DNA from: Photobacterium sanctipauli
GTDB taxonomy: Bacteria; Pseudomonadota; Gammaproteobacteria; Enterobacterales; Vibrionaceae
Direction: 5' to 3'
Assembly (NCBI RefSeq): GCF_003026495.1
Contig: NZ_PYMA01000002.1
Location: 496,001-560,000, forward strand
Length of the DNA stretch: 64,000 nucleotides
The position numbers and the translations under genes were made by a program. This document shows positions 41,613 through 51,342 of this stretch, piece by piece. A model generated the notes under the pieces. That model saw only the letters and a list, made by a program, of their open reading frames with translations. It had not been told where the DNA came from and ran no database searches. Numbering within the stretch: position 1 is the first letter of the stretch; each line of letters opens with the position of its first letter.

Positions 41613-42614
41613 ATGACTATTAGCTTCCAATTAATCGATATTCCAGACAATGAGCAAGTGGATAGTCGTCAGGTATCACTACCTGCCAGTGGCGGCACAT
41701 TGGGGCGCTCTTATGAATGCACTATTCAGTTACCTGATTTCAACCGCACATTATCAAGGATCCATGCCGAAATACGACCGCATCCTCTAGGTGGGTATCA
41801 AGTTATTGACCGAAGTATTAATGGTCTATTGGTAAATGATGTGCTACAAGGTAAAGGAGTAAACCAAAAAATATCTGATGGCGATAAGATAAAGCTAGGC
41901 GGATATACGTTATTAGTCAGTGATATTGACGCGCTCTTTAATAGTGATAGTGGTGAAAATAGTCATAGTCGCAAAGACAAGCCGGATGCAGTATTTAACA
42001 ACCCTGAAGCGTCCACCTCTGCGTTTAATTTCAGCCGTGTTGATGAAGATTTTCAAGATATAGCACTGGCGATAAATAGCCATGTAAAACTAAAGGATGA
42101 TATTGAGGCCAAAAAACAAACCGCGCCTTTTTCCAGTGAGGATGTTTTAGCTGACGATGTATTTGGCTATGACCCTTTCGATGACGAAGAAGAGTGGCAA
42201 ACAGAGTCAAAGCAAGCACAATCTGATCATGTGGTGATGCTTGAAGAAGATGCAGAGCCTATCTTACCCAGTTCGCAAGCGCTAACCATTGCTGACAACG
42301 AGCACGCCGATGAATTGCGTGACAGTTTAAACCGTTTAAATGCCATTATCGAACAACAAGAGCGAAGCCTTTCTGCCTCTATTGACAGAGAGCGGTTGGT
42401 TGCATCAATAGAAGCGACATTGGAGCGCTTTCTTGAACATCTAAACCCAGCACAGCTTGAAGATGAATATGACGATTACATCACTGGGTGGGGAAACAAA
42501 GATAAAAAATATTGGGCACTTTATAAAAAGCAATTTCAGCGCAAACATGAACGTCGTGATTTCTACCGTTTGTTTTCATCCATTTTGTTTGAAGAACTAA
42601 GTGAGAAAAAGTGA
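41613..42614 (+). CDS. tagH: T6SS-associated FHA-domain protein (TagH/Fha)
   Basis: This 333-residue protein has an N-terminal FHA domain (about 22-112) with the conserved GGTLGRSYECTIQLPD, the SRIHAEI motif and NGLLVNDV. FHA domains bind phosphothreonine. The middle is acidic and low-complexity; the C-terminal LERFLEHLNPAQLEDEYDDY segment matches the TagH family tail. The Ser/Thr kinase at the end of the array is its likely partner. The stop overlaps the tssJ start. Confidence 0.9.
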   Translation: MTISFQLIDIPDNEQVDSRQVSLPASGGTLGRSYECTIQLPDFNRTLSRIHAEIRPHPLGGYQVIDRSINGLLVNDVLQGKGVNQKISDGDKIKLGGYTLLVSDIDALFNSDSGENSHSRKDKPDAVFNNPEASTSAFNFSRVDEDFQDIALAINSHVKLKDDIEAKKQTAPFSSEDVLADDVFGYDPFDDEEEWQTESKQAQSDHVVMLEEDAEPILPSSQALTIADNEHADELRDSLNRLNAIIEQQERSLSASIDRERLVASIEATLERFLEHLNPAQLEDEYDDYITGWGNKDKKYWALYKKQFQRKHERRDFYRLFSSILFEELSEKK

Positions 42615-43141
42615 TGAAACGTAGACCATTCATAAATAGAGGCGCATTAATATATAGCGCAATAGGGGTAATAAGCAGTTTATTATTAGGCTGTAGCAGT
42701 AATGACAATACGGCGTTTGTCCCGGCAATGGATATTTCTGTTAACCTCGCGGCCTCAGAAGATATTAATACCTTTGATGATGGTCAGTCTCGCCCGGTGA
42801 TTATTCGCCTATATCAATTGGTCGATACGGGTAACTTTCAAAAATCGGACTTTATTACCCTCTATGAGTCAGATAAGAGCGTATTGGCTGATTCGCTGGT
42901 GGATTCAACAACGGTTGCACCAGTGATCCCAGGGGAGCAGCGCACTTTTCAATTAGAAATTCAGCAGCAGGCCAAGTTTATCGCGGTACTTGCGGAATTT
43001 GCCGACTATGAATCGGCGGCACCTAAGGCGTATACCGCCATTGTCGAAGAGCCTGAAGATTATCCGCTGATCATTCGTATCACCAGCAACAAGGTTGAAA
43101 TATCGCAACCGGTTGAGGATGCCTGGTGGAATGTGTTCTAA
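42614..43141 (+). CDS. tssJ: T6SS outer-membrane lipoprotein TssJ
   Basis: This 175-residue lipoprotein has a signal peptide and lipobox LLLGC with Cys27 as the lipidation site. The mature part has the transthyretin-like TssJ pattern with RPVIIRLYQLVDTGNFQKSD. TssJ anchors TssM to the outer membrane. I use the ATG at 42614; the frame also opens with a GTG three bases earlier. Confidence 0.92.
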   Translation: MKRRPFINRGALIYSAIGVISSLLLGCSSNDNTAFVPAMDISVNLAASEDINTFDDGQSRPVIIRLYQLVDTGNFQKSDFITLYESDKSVLADSLVDSTTVAPVIPGEQRTFQLEIQQQAKFIAVLAEFADYESAAPKAYTAIVEEPEDYPLIIRITSNKVEISQPVEDAWWNVF

Positions 43142-43153
43142 GGAGTAGAACTT

Positions 43154-44479
43154 TTGAAACGTCAAAATAAAGTTGTATGGAAAGAGGGCATGTTTATTGC
43201 CCCACAACACTTTCAACAGCAAGATCGCCACACCAGTCAGTATGTTCAAAAATACGTTTCTTTGACAGCGGGCGGTCAGTGCTACGGGGTTTCGACGCTG
43301 GATGTGGAGCCCAATTACCTCAAGCTAGGAAAGTTTGGGGTGGCTAACTGTAGCGGGATTTTTCCCGACGGCACCTTGTTTAACAGTGCCAAAGAGCTGT
43401 TACTTGAAGTGCCGGAAGGTACCTTAAACCAAAAGGTATACCTTGCGCTGCCATTGTCAGTTGATGGTGAAAATGAATATGGTGAGGTGATTGAACTGCG
43501 TCGCTACGCAGTTTCGAATAACAATTTATTCGATGTGAGCGATGCAGGCCAGAGCGCCATAGAAGCGCAATTGGCAGAGCCGAATGTCCGCCTTGTGATT
43601 GAAGGCGAAGACGTGACGGGTTTGGCGTTAATCCCTATCGCCCGCATTTTAGAGCGCAAGGATGACGGTGAGGTATTGCTTGATAAGAGCTTTATCCCTA
43701 CCTGCCTGCAATATGGTGCCTCATTGCTACTCAAGGAGCGATTAAAAGAGCTGTATATCTTGAGCCAGGTACGGGCCAAAGATGTGGTTGAACGTATTGG
43801 GGCTGGGCAAAAAGCCAAAAGTGAGTTGAGCTTGATGCGTGAATTCCTATGGCTGCAAACCTTGAACCGTTGGCTACCTTGGTTACATATCAAGTTGGAA
43901 CACCCAGAGACCCGCATCGAAGAATTGTATGAAGGCCTGATTGCCTATTCTGCTGAGCTAGACAGTTTCACGCCCGTGATGGCAGCAGAGCCGAAGTCCT
44001 TGGCGCGTGATCATTTAGCCAGTGTCTTTGCTGGTTTGTTTACAGAACTTCGTGACAAGCTATCCATGGTGCAGAGTGACAACGTCACCGAGTTTGATTG
44101 GGATAAAGCCCTGTTTAGCAAGCGCCGTTTGCTCAGGCTTTCTCTACCTAATATCCACCAATTGGACGGTAAGCGGTTTGTCTTATCGGTGCAATCATCG
44201 ATAGGCACGGCTGAACTCGCCAACACATTCCCAAGCTGTTGTACCTTAAGTGGTTTGAGCCAAATAGTAGAGTTGGTGAGAAATGGTCAATCAGGGGTGA
44301 GTGTCCATGCTCTCCCCGTCGCTCCGACAGAGTTAAAAGCACAAGCGGATGTGGCGTATTTTGAAGTCGATGTCTCTCACGATTATTGGCAACAACTTAA
44401 AACGAACCGGGAGCCTATCGCGCTCCATATCGATAGCCGTATTCCTGAATTGAGCCTCAAACTGTATGCATTGGGGTAG
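43154..44479 (+). CDS. tssK: T6SS baseplate connector TssK
   Basis: The 441-residue protein starts with the family signature KVVWKEGMFIAPQHFQQQDR. TssK trimers link the baseplate to the TssJLM membrane complex. The start is a TTG at 43154 with AAGGAG about ten bases upstream. Length and sequence are normal for the family. Confidence 0.95.
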   Translation: MKRQNKVVWKEGMFIAPQHFQQQDRHTSQYVQKYVSLTAGGQCYGVSTLDVEPNYLKLGKFGVANCSGIFPDGTLFNSAKELLLEVPEGTLNQKVYLALPLSVDGENEYGEVIELRRYAVSNNNLFDVSDAGQSAIEAQLAEPNVRLVIEGEDVTGLALIPIARILERKDDGEVLLDKSFIPTCLQYGASLLLKERLKELYILSQVRAKDVVERIGAGQKAKSELSLMREFLWLQTLNRWLPWLHIKLEHPETRIEELYEGLIAYSAELDSFTPVMAAEPKSLARDHLASVFAGLFTELRDKLSMVQSDNVTEFDWDKALFSKRRLLRLSLPNIHQLDGKRFVLSVQSSIGTAELANTFPSCCTLSGLSQIVELVRNGQSGVSVHALPVAPTELKAQADVAYFEVDVSHDYWQQLKTNREPIALHIDSRIPELSLKLYALG

Positions 44480-44482
44480 ATT

Positions 44483-45697
44483 ATGAGTGATTTGTTTGAT
44501 GAAGAAACGGTTGCCGTCGCTACGCGAACAGAGGGTAAGCCTGCTGCGGATGGGCAAGCGAGGCAGGGGATCCCCTTATCGCATTCAAGCTTATTAAAAA
44601 ATAAAGCCCGATATACACTGGCTCAGCAAGCGAGCCAGCCGTTTGAAAATCGACTACTAAATGTAAGCAAGAGACTGCTTTCTTTGTCGGTCACAGTCAA
44701 GCGGATGCAGTGCCCAGAGGATTTATTTACCTTTCGTGCCGGTATCAAGCAGGCGATCACCGAGCTGAAATACGATATAGCCAAGCTTGAATACCCACCA
44801 TCAGTGGCAGATAAAACCTGTTTCTTATTTGCTGCAATGCTAGATGAGCAAATTGTTCACTCGACCTGGGGGGAGGCAGCTGGCTGGGAAAACCAAACGT
44901 TAGTCAGCGAGCTTTTTGGCATCAAAAACGGCGGCGAGCAGTTTTACATCGTTGCAGAAAGGGCATTGCTGCAGCCTGTGTTGTTGGTCGATATGCTGGA
45001 GCTCATTTATATCTTGCTCAAAGTCGGCTTCAAAGGGCGCTATCGAGTTGAAGGCAGGGAGCAATTCACAACGATTTTAAAGCGCTTGGAAGAAGCGGTT
45101 TTTGCAAAGCAGCGGATGTATAAACAATCGGACCGCATCGCTCAGGTATTAGTCGAAATTGAGCAACCATTAAAGCAGCAGAAACCACGAAGGCCGCTGA
45201 AAACAGGTCGCTTTGTGCTGCTGTTTGCTTTGCTTACCCTAGGCACGTGGGGAGGATTACAGTACTGGTACCAAAATTCGGCCCCAATAAAGGCCGCCCC
45301 GTTTGTCAATTTGACCGACTTTACCGATAGCATCTACCGTGTAGAAAGCAGCCAAGACAACGAATACGTTTATACCAGCATGCCTGCCGATATCAACGCC
45401 TCCTTTGCAGCCACACCAGCATCAAAGCCATCGGTGGTAATGCCAACAAATAACCAAAACCAGCCAGCGAGCGGCCAAGTCTGGTTTGTTCAGCTCGCCA
45501 CTTTTAACACCAGGCAAAATGTCGAAAAATTCCAAGCTCGCTACAGCCAAGCCATTCCCAATACCTCTGTTGATGAGTGGCAGGGTAAGTACCGACTTCT
45601 GAGTATTGGCAGCAACAGGGACGCTGCAATTCAAACTCTTGCGACCGCTAATCAACAAGGGATCAAAGATGCCTTCATTTTTAGCGAGAAGCGTTGA
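44483..45697 (+). CDS. tssL: T6SS membrane protein TssL with C-terminal SPOR-like domain
   Basis: The product has 404 residues. Residues 1-240 form the cytoplasmic DotU/IcmH domain with FLFAAMLDEQIVHSTWG and the conserved NGGEQFY segment. One membrane helix lies at about 243-262. The periplasmic tail ends in a SPOR-like fold (332-404: VWFVQLATFNTRQNVEKF, YRLLSIGSNRDAA). Extended TssL proteins usually end in an OmpA-like peptidoglycan-binding domain. A SPOR domain, which binds denuded glycan, would be an alternative anchor. It follows tssK by three bases. Confidence 0.9.
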   Translation: MSDLFDEETVAVATRTEGKPAADGQARQGIPLSHSSLLKNKARYTLAQQASQPFENRLLNVSKRLLSLSVTVKRMQCPEDLFTFRAGIKQAITELKYDIAKLEYPPSVADKTCFLFAAMLDEQIVHSTWGEAAGWENQTLVSELFGIKNGGEQFYIVAERALLQPVLLVDMLELIYILLKVGFKGRYRVEGREQFTTILKRLEEAVFAKQRMYKQSDRIAQVLVEIEQPLKQQKPRRPLKTGRFVLLFALLTLGTWGGLQYWYQNSAPIKAAPFVNLTDFTDSIYRVESSQDNEYVYTSMPADINASFAATPASKPSVVMPTNNQNQPASGQVWFVQLATFNTRQNVEKFQARYSQAIPNTSVDEWQGKYRLLSIGSNRDAAIQTLATANQQGIKDAFIFSEKR

Positions 45698-45708
45698 TAG
45701 GTAATGTG

Positions 45709-48700
45709 ATGGGAAAGAGCAAAGCTATTATTATTTCTTGTTTGCTAGCATTAGTCACCGTCGGCTTAACATGCTTGGTGCTATGGCTATTTGATTGGTA
45801 TACCGTTACGCCTTCATGGCTGCTTGCAGCTCAGGTGATCGCCTTGCTGATGGAAGCTGGGTTGGTTGCTTGGGGGGTATATTATTTGTTGCGCCGGCCA
45901 AAGCCTGTAGTAGACGAAGAAAAAATCGTACAGCAGCAACGACTCGCCCAGCTGATCAAAAATCGCTTTGCGGTGATTTGGAAGAAGCAGTTAGCATCGA
46001 GTGCCAACCCGTATCATTTACCTTGGTACCTTCACTTAACCAATAACATCGAGCAAGACACCACGTTGCTGCGCCAGCTGGGCTTCGAGATGGTCGAAAC
46101 AGCGGAAATGCCCTCGGATACTATCTGTCCCGTTCATTTCTGGGCGGCGGAAAATGCCGTGCTAATCGCCATTGATTTAAGCCACCCACAAGCGTTGGTG
46201 AACGATAGCATCGACACGTTGTTTGCCTTACTGATGAAAAAGCGTGAGCGACAGGCGCTCAACGGGGTTTTGTGCGCGGTAAATCTAGCAGCCTTGGTGC
46301 AAAGCGATGAGCTAACTGCCAATGAGCTAAGCCTTAAGTATCGAAGTTATTTAGCGGACTTTAACCAGCGAACGGGGCTGTCTTTGCCAACCTATTGCTT
46401 ATTTACCCAGTTGGCAGGGGTTAAAGACTGTTGCGAGATTTTTTCGACACTGAACGAAATCGAACGTGAGCAACCTTTTGGCGCCTTAGTGCCAGCGATA
46501 CAGGGTAAAGGGTACGATAAAGGCTGGTTTGACGCTTCATTCGATGATTTGTTGCAGCGACTATCAATCACGATGAGCGAGTCTTTGCAGCAGCAACTCA
46601 GTGATGAATATCGAGAGTCCTCTGTCTCGGGCATTTTTCAGTTATCGGCACTGCGTTTTGATGTCGAGGATTTCCTTGCTTCTACGTTCAATCATCACCA
46701 GTTCGATGATATTTCGTTGCACTTCAGGGGCTACTTTTTCCTCAATGCTGGCGGAGAGAATACCAAGGCTGATTTATTAACGTTTATCAATGCCGCCGAG
46801 TTGGGGATGGAGGCGTTAACAGCCAGCCCGAATGTAGAAACAAGCTTGAGCTTGTTCATTAAAAAGCTATTTAGAGACTGTATTGTAAAAGAAGCGGATC
46901 TGGTTGGGGTACATCCAACCAAAGAGTGGCGCTATCGCTGTTCACGGGTGGCAATCCTGGGCAGTTTAGCCTTGCTGTTCTGTGGCTTTGGCTTGGTGCT
47001 GAAAACCCACTACGACCAGCAACAACAAGTGGATAATCAGGCACTGGCGATGCTGGAAAGGTACAAGCAAAATTTGAGTAACGATGTGATTGTGCCTGAC
47101 GACCTCTCTTCACCCGTATTTAGTTTATCTGAGTTAAGGGCGATTAATCAGCTCTATCATGGTGAGGAAACGGCTTGGTATGACTTGTCTCATTGGCTGC
47201 CTGATTCAAGCATAAAAACCTATGTCAAAACTGCCTACTATCAAGAGTTGAACTCGGTGCTATTGACGATCATGAGGGACTATATATTAAAAGATATGTT
47301 CGTCTATAACTCGCTTGATGACAAAGTGAAAACTTTAGAGTTGCTCAACTATCATCAGCTGCTCTACAACCCAGACCGCCATGATGTCAGCTCGCTAATT
47401 AACTACTATATTGCCGCGCTGAAAGAAGAAGGGGAAGGGGATGCCGACCTACTCGAACGCTTCGAATTATTGGCAATGGATGTGCTAAACAGCGGGGCTG
47501 TACCACCCGAGTCGGACCAAGAACTACTGGCGCTAGTACGCTCATCGCTGTCATTAAATGATATGAGCGAACTGCTGTACCAGCATATTTTGCAGCACCC
47601 TAATTTTTCACGCCGGGTCGATTTACGAAAAAAACTATCGCCAGCTTATGAATCAGTCTTCCAGTTTACTGACGATTTCAGCGGTTACTTAGTGCCGTAT
47701 GTCTTTACTCGTGAAGGCTTTGAAGAGCTCACCAACGAAACTGGCTTGCAGTTGGCCTCAGAGGCAACCCAAGCCTATGAGGGGGTGATGGGGCGGATCA
47801 GCGGCGAAGCCGAGATGAACCGGATTAACCGTCAGCTTCGAGAGCGTTACGTAAGCGATTACGTGAAGTTTTGGAAATCGCTAACCGCCAATATACTTTG
47901 GGTTGAGGTCAGCACATGGGGTGAAAGTACCATACAGCTTGAAGTTGCGACCGACCCTCTGTATTCACCATTGGTACAGCTTTACCAATTGGTTGATATT
48001 CATACCCGCCTTATTGATAACGCGGCGGCAAGCGATAAAGGGGAAACAGACCAAGCTGAGAATCCTAACGCACTGCGTAGCGATACCATTGAGCGTGTGG
48101 CTAAATCCATTGCGATACCATTTTCTAATTTGCACCACCTATTGGCTGAAAGTGAAACGGGGCAAAGTAAATTGGCGGTGGCATTGAAGCAGTTAAGGTT
48201 ATCGCTGGAGTGGATTGAAAGTGCTAAGGAAGCAAGAAGTCGTGGTGAATACTATCTTGAACAGTTAAAGAGTGCTGATACCAGTACCCCCATTGCGTAT
48301 TTGTACAAGCTTTCCAGCAATTATGATGATCCAATCTTGCCGATTTTAATGCGGGGACAGGCGTTAACTATCAATGAGCTAGCCTTAAGTGCCTCGCGCG
48401 GCGCTATCAATCAAGAGTGGGGAGATATTTACCGCTTTTATGACAAGCGTTTTAAAGGCCGCTATCCATTTGATAAGCAGTCGATGTTCGACACGTCTTT
48501 GGCTGACTTTGAAGATTTCTTTAAACGTGGTGGGTTATTTGATGGGTTTACCCAGAAGTACAATGATTATTTCGATGCTGGCGGTTTTGGTGAAACGGTT
48601 ATTCGCGGGTTTATTCCCCATCAAGACATGATTGTATCGAGGGAGTACCGAGCGTTTGAGAAAACAGTTAAGCGGGTACAACAAGGGATCTTTTCGGATG

Positions 48701-49098
48701 ACAAAATCGGCTTTGAGTTTTTGCTAAAAGCGGATCGTATGTCGCCGGCCTTAACCCGATTTTCAATAGAATCTGGCAACAAGCTGTTTGAATACAACAA
48801 TGGTCCATTGTTATGGCGCAAACAAAGTTGGCCGATTGTGAGCAATCGTATCAATGATATTTCAATTGTGACCACCGATGGTAGCGGTGCTGATACGCGT
48901 GAAAAACTTACAGGGGAGTGGGGCTGGTTTAGGGTGGCAGATAAGATGCAGAGTAGTAGCATTGTCGGTACGGAAAGCCTTGCTTGGCAGTACTTGGCTG
49001 ATAACCATTATGTGGATCTTGTGGTGAAATCTAACGGGCGGGAGCAGCCATTTTCTCCAAGGTTTTTCCAAGGTTTAGCGCTACCTGAAAAGCTTTAA
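45709..49098 (+). CDS. tssM: T6SS membrane protein TssM (IcmF) lacking a Walker A motif
   Basis: The 1129-residue protein has membrane helices at about 5-27, 38-60 and 412-434, and a long periplasmic part that reaches TssJ. After LPWYL at 104-108, where most TssM proteins have a GxxGxGKT loop, this one reads HLTNNIEQDTTLL, so the nucleotide-binding loop is missing. Some functional TssM proteins lack this loop. I use the ATG at 45709; the upstream frame opening at 45694 overlaps tssL. The rest of the protein is of normal length. Confidence 0.92.
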   Translation: MGKSKAIIISCLLALVTVGLTCLVLWLFDWYTVTPSWLLAAQVIALLMEAGLVAWGVYYLLRRPKPVVDEEKIVQQQRLAQLIKNRFAVIWKKQLASSANPYHLPWYLHLTNNIEQDTTLLRQLGFEMVETAEMPSDTICPVHFWAAENAVLIAIDLSHPQALVNDSIDTLFALLMKKRERQALNGVLCAVNLAALVQSDELTANELSLKYRSYLADFNQRTGLSLPTYCLFTQLAGVKDCCEIFSTLNEIEREQPFGALVPAIQGKGYDKGWFDASFDDLLQRLSITMSESLQQQLSDEYRESSVSGIFQLSALRFDVEDFLASTFNHHQFDDISLHFRGYFFLNAGGENTKADLLTFINAAELGMEALTASPNVETSLSLFIKKLFRDCIVKEADLVGVHPTKEWRYRCSRVAILGSLALLFCGFGLVLKTHYDQQQQVDNQALAMLERYKQNLSNDVIVPDDLSSPVFSLSELRAINQLYHGEETAWYDLSHWLPDSSIKTYVKTAYYQELNSVLLTIMRDYILKDMFVYNSLDDKVKTLELLNYHQLLYNPDRHDVSSLINYYIAALKEEGEGDADLLERFELLAMDVLNSGAVPPESDQELLALVRSSLSLNDMSELLYQHILQHPNFSRRVDLRKKLSPAYESVFQFTDDFSGYLVPYVFTREGFEELTNETGLQLASEATQAYEGVMGRISGEAEMNRINRQLRERYVSDYVKFWKSLTANILWVEVSTWGESTIQLEVATDPLYSPLVQLYQLVDIHTRLIDNAAASDKGETDQAENPNALRSDTIERVAKSIAIPFSNLHHLLAESETGQSKLAVALKQLRLSLEWIESAKEARSRGEYYLEQLKSADTSTPIAYLYKLSSNYDDPILPILMRGQALTINELALSASRGAINQEWGDIYRFYDKRFKGRYPFDKQSMFDTSLADFEDFFKRGGLFDGFTQKYNDYFDAGGFGETVIRGFIPHQDMIVSREYRAFEKTVKRVQQGIFSDDKIGFEFLLKADRMSPALTRFSIESGNKLFEYNNGPLLWRKQSWPIVSNRINDISIVTTDGSGADTREKLTGEWGWFRVADKMQSSSIVGTESLAWQYLADNHYVDLVVKSNGREQPFSPRFFQGLALPEKL

Positions 49099-49116
49099 AC
49101 ATGAAGGCTTAGAGTC

Positions 49117-49965
49117 ATGGTTAGAGCAAGCACGCAGAACTTAAGTAAAGCCAGAACAAATAAAGATTGTTCAAGTAAAGTCAGATTAAATAGAGATAGA
49201 GCCAGCCAAGACAACGCTTATCCTCCATGGCTCGAAGCCCAGCTACCAGCTGGAGCTCGCTCAGTGATTGGACGGCGTTGCTTGCTTGTTGAATCTGACA
49301 AATGTAACAACAATCTTGAAGCTACCCCTGGGCAGCTTCGGGTAAAATACGGCGAAACCTTAGCAGATGCCTATGTGCTTCAGCGGGAAGCGGAGTGGCT
49401 GCATCGGCTGCGGCATTTAAACGTCGATATCCCCCAATGCGTAACTTTCTATCGCAATGGAACCCAGTGTGTATTGATAACAAACTATCTTTCTGGCAGC
49501 TCTGCATCGGATTGGTTGTTGGCTCATCAAAACTCCCCTAGTTACATTGAACAACTTCGTCCATACATTGAATCTACCTTTGATGCCTTGGACTATTTTC
49601 ATCAACAAGGATTGGTTCATGGCGATATAAAGCCAGGCAATATCCTCTTTGGTGCTAATGGGCAGGCAACGCTCATCGATTTTTCAAATATGCGGCGGGT
49701 TGATCAGCCATGGCAAGAACGCGGTTTTAACCAATATAGCCCCTCATTTCGCTACCCGGAACCTGCTGAAGTTGCAAAATTCGAACATGACTATTTTGCT
49801 TTGCTGATCTCGGTTGCAGCGTTATTTAAAATGGAGCGGCTATCTAGCTTTCGCTCGCTAGAATGCTTTGTTGAGTACATTGAAAGCCAATATAAAAGCT
49901 GGGGCCTTTATGATAAACATATTAATCATATTGAGTGCTATTTAAACAAAATCAATAATAGCTAA
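49117..49965 (+). CDS. Protein kinase-like protein at the end of the T6SS array
   Basis: This 282-residue protein has a compact kinase fold: Lys77 in RVKYGE as the ATP-binding lysine, Glu91 in the following helix, the catalytic loop HGDIKPGN (Asp170, Lys172, Asn175), and DFS (188-190) in place of DFG. The first 40 residues are basic and probably unstructured. It may phosphorylate the FHA-protein partner as PpkA does in Pseudomonas. It is smaller than PpkA and lacks its membrane and sensor parts. No PppA-type phosphatase gene is present in the window. Confidence 0.85.
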   Translation: MVRASTQNLSKARTNKDCSSKVRLNRDRASQDNAYPPWLEAQLPAGARSVIGRRCLLVESDKCNNNLEATPGQLRVKYGETLADAYVLQREAEWLHRLRHLNVDIPQCVTFYRNGTQCVLITNYLSGSSASDWLLAHQNSPSYIEQLRPYIESTFDALDYFHQQGLVHGDIKPGNILFGANGQATLIDFSNMRRVDQPWQERGFNQYSPSFRYPEPAEVAKFEHDYFALLISVAALFKMERLSSFRSLECFVEYIESQYKSWGLYDKHINHIECYLNKINNS

Positions 49966-50321
49966 TTGAATCTGGTTACTTCTCGCATATATCTATTTAC
50001 TGGTGTCAGTAAATTTTACATATCAAATTTAGTTTGAAAAAAATTGGCCTTAAAATCATTTTTTTTGTTCATTTTGAAATCAGTTTGAACATGAAAATCA
50101 ATTGCGCATATCAATAGCCATTTTTTAATTATGAGTAAAGGGAGTACCGAAATTCCATTTGGCTGTTTATTGACCAGTTATTTGTGTTTGATTGTCTGGA
50201 TTTTTTACATAATACTACTCATTCTGTATTGCCTGTATTTATATTGTTGATATTTAATTGCTTTTTGTTTTGGCACAGTGGTTGCAATATTGAGAACGTG
50301 ACCAAACAAAAGGAATGACTA
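49966..50321. other. AT-rich intergenic region after the T6SS array
   Basis: A weak hairpin (ATTTACTG with CAGTAAAT, 49995-50014) followed by TTTTAC may end the T6SS transcript. The rest is AT-rich and holds the sigma-54 promoter of the PEP-CTERM gene. No reading frame is called. Confidence 0.6.
50271..50286 (+). promoter_or_regulatory. Sigma-54 promoter
   Basis: TGGCAC-N5-TTGCA matches the -24/-12 consensus exactly with the correct spacing. The predicted start is near 50298, about 24 bases before the PEP-CTERM start codon. An activator of the NtrC type would be required. Confidence 0.85.
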
Positions 50322-51233
50322 ATGTTAAAGTCAACGATCAAATCCGGTGCATTACTAACTGCCATTTCTGCAGCCTTATTTAGTGTAAATACATCTGCGG
50401 CACCGCTTACAGCCACTATTGATGGTGTATTAATGCCTGGAGAATATTTAGGTGGGGATGCAAACGGCACAAATACATTAACTTGGTACAACGATCATGA
50501 GTCTATTTATGATTATGGTACTAATCAAACTAATGATTTGCATTGGGAGATGGGACGGGAAGTCGATGGTGATGCAAACAGTGCTTATTTGTTAAATGTA
50601 TTTTTTGAAGTACCGGGTCATGCTCGTCGTATGATTTGGGAAAATGGTTGTGATTATGATGAGGGCGATACATTTGATAGTTCTAATTGTACAGAACTTG
50701 CAAATGCACTAATGAGTAAAGGGTTAACTGAACCAGAAGTGTTTGATGTATTTGATGCATACGAAGATAACCATCATGGTGATATTAACTTTAGCCACAA
50801 TACTCAGACAGGAAGTGAATTGTTTGAGCTACAAACTGACGATGATCCTGATGATGCTGATACTATCTTCATGACTCACTGGGATGGTAGTAGTGAAGAT
50901 CTTGGTAGCAATTATGTTAAGCATGCGACTTCATATGATTGGGTATTAGACAATGGCTGTACAACTACATTTTGTGACGCATGGGAAGTGACTGCTTCAA
51001 TTGAAGTGCAGTGGTCGTTTAACGATCAATCTGAAGCACAGTCTTTCTTAGCAAACATCGGACAAATGCGCTTGCACCTTTCTGATGAGGCAAGAGGATT
51101 ACCGATATTAACTAATACCCCAACTCCCCCAGAAGATCCAACACCACCAGTATCAGAACCTGCCACTTTAGGTTTGTTGGGGTTAGGCTTACTAGGTATT
51201 CTGCGTATAAGATCGAAGAAAGAACGAGTGTAA
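50322..51233 (+). CDS. PEP-CTERM sorting-domain exported protein
   Basis: This 303-residue protein has a signal peptide of about 27 residues (ending NTSAA) and a C-terminal PEP-CTERM tail: VSEPATLGLLGLGLLGI followed by RSKKER, that is, the EP motif, a membrane helix and a basic end. Such proteins are cut by an exosortase (XrtA type) and belong to exopolysaccharide or envelope systems. The middle (about 30-250) is acidic, rich in aspartate, tryptophan and asparagine, with four cysteines in possible pairs. It matches no family I recognise. AAAGGAATG precedes the ATG. The sigma-54 promoter upstream fits control by a PrsR-type regulator. Confidence 0.85.
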   Translation: MLKSTIKSGALLTAISAALFSVNTSAAPLTATIDGVLMPGEYLGGDANGTNTLTWYNDHESIYDYGTNQTNDLHWEMGREVDGDANSAYLLNVFFEVPGHARRMIWENGCDYDEGDTFDSSNCTELANALMSKGLTEPEVFDVFDAYEDNHHGDINFSHNTQTGSELFELQTDDDPDDADTIFMTHWDGSSEDLGSNYVKHATSYDWVLDNGCTTTFCDAWEVTASIEVQWSFNDQSEAQSFLANIGQMRLHLSDEARGLPILTNTPTPPEDPTPPVSEPATLGLLGLGLLGILRIRSKKERV

Positions 51234-51264
51234 AACGAATAACTAATGTTTTTTATTGAATTTA

Positions 51265-51299
51265 AAACCCTAGATTACTTATAGAGTAATCTAGGGTTT
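51265..51299. terminator. Bidirectional terminator, perfect 15-bp stem
   Basis: AAACCCTAGATTACT pairs perfectly with its complement over a five-base loop. It lies between the convergent PEP-CTERM and cra genes. Confidence 0.85.
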
Positions 51300-51342
51300 C
51301 TGTTTGTTGGTTTATCAATAACAGTCGTATCAGCTCTAAATA

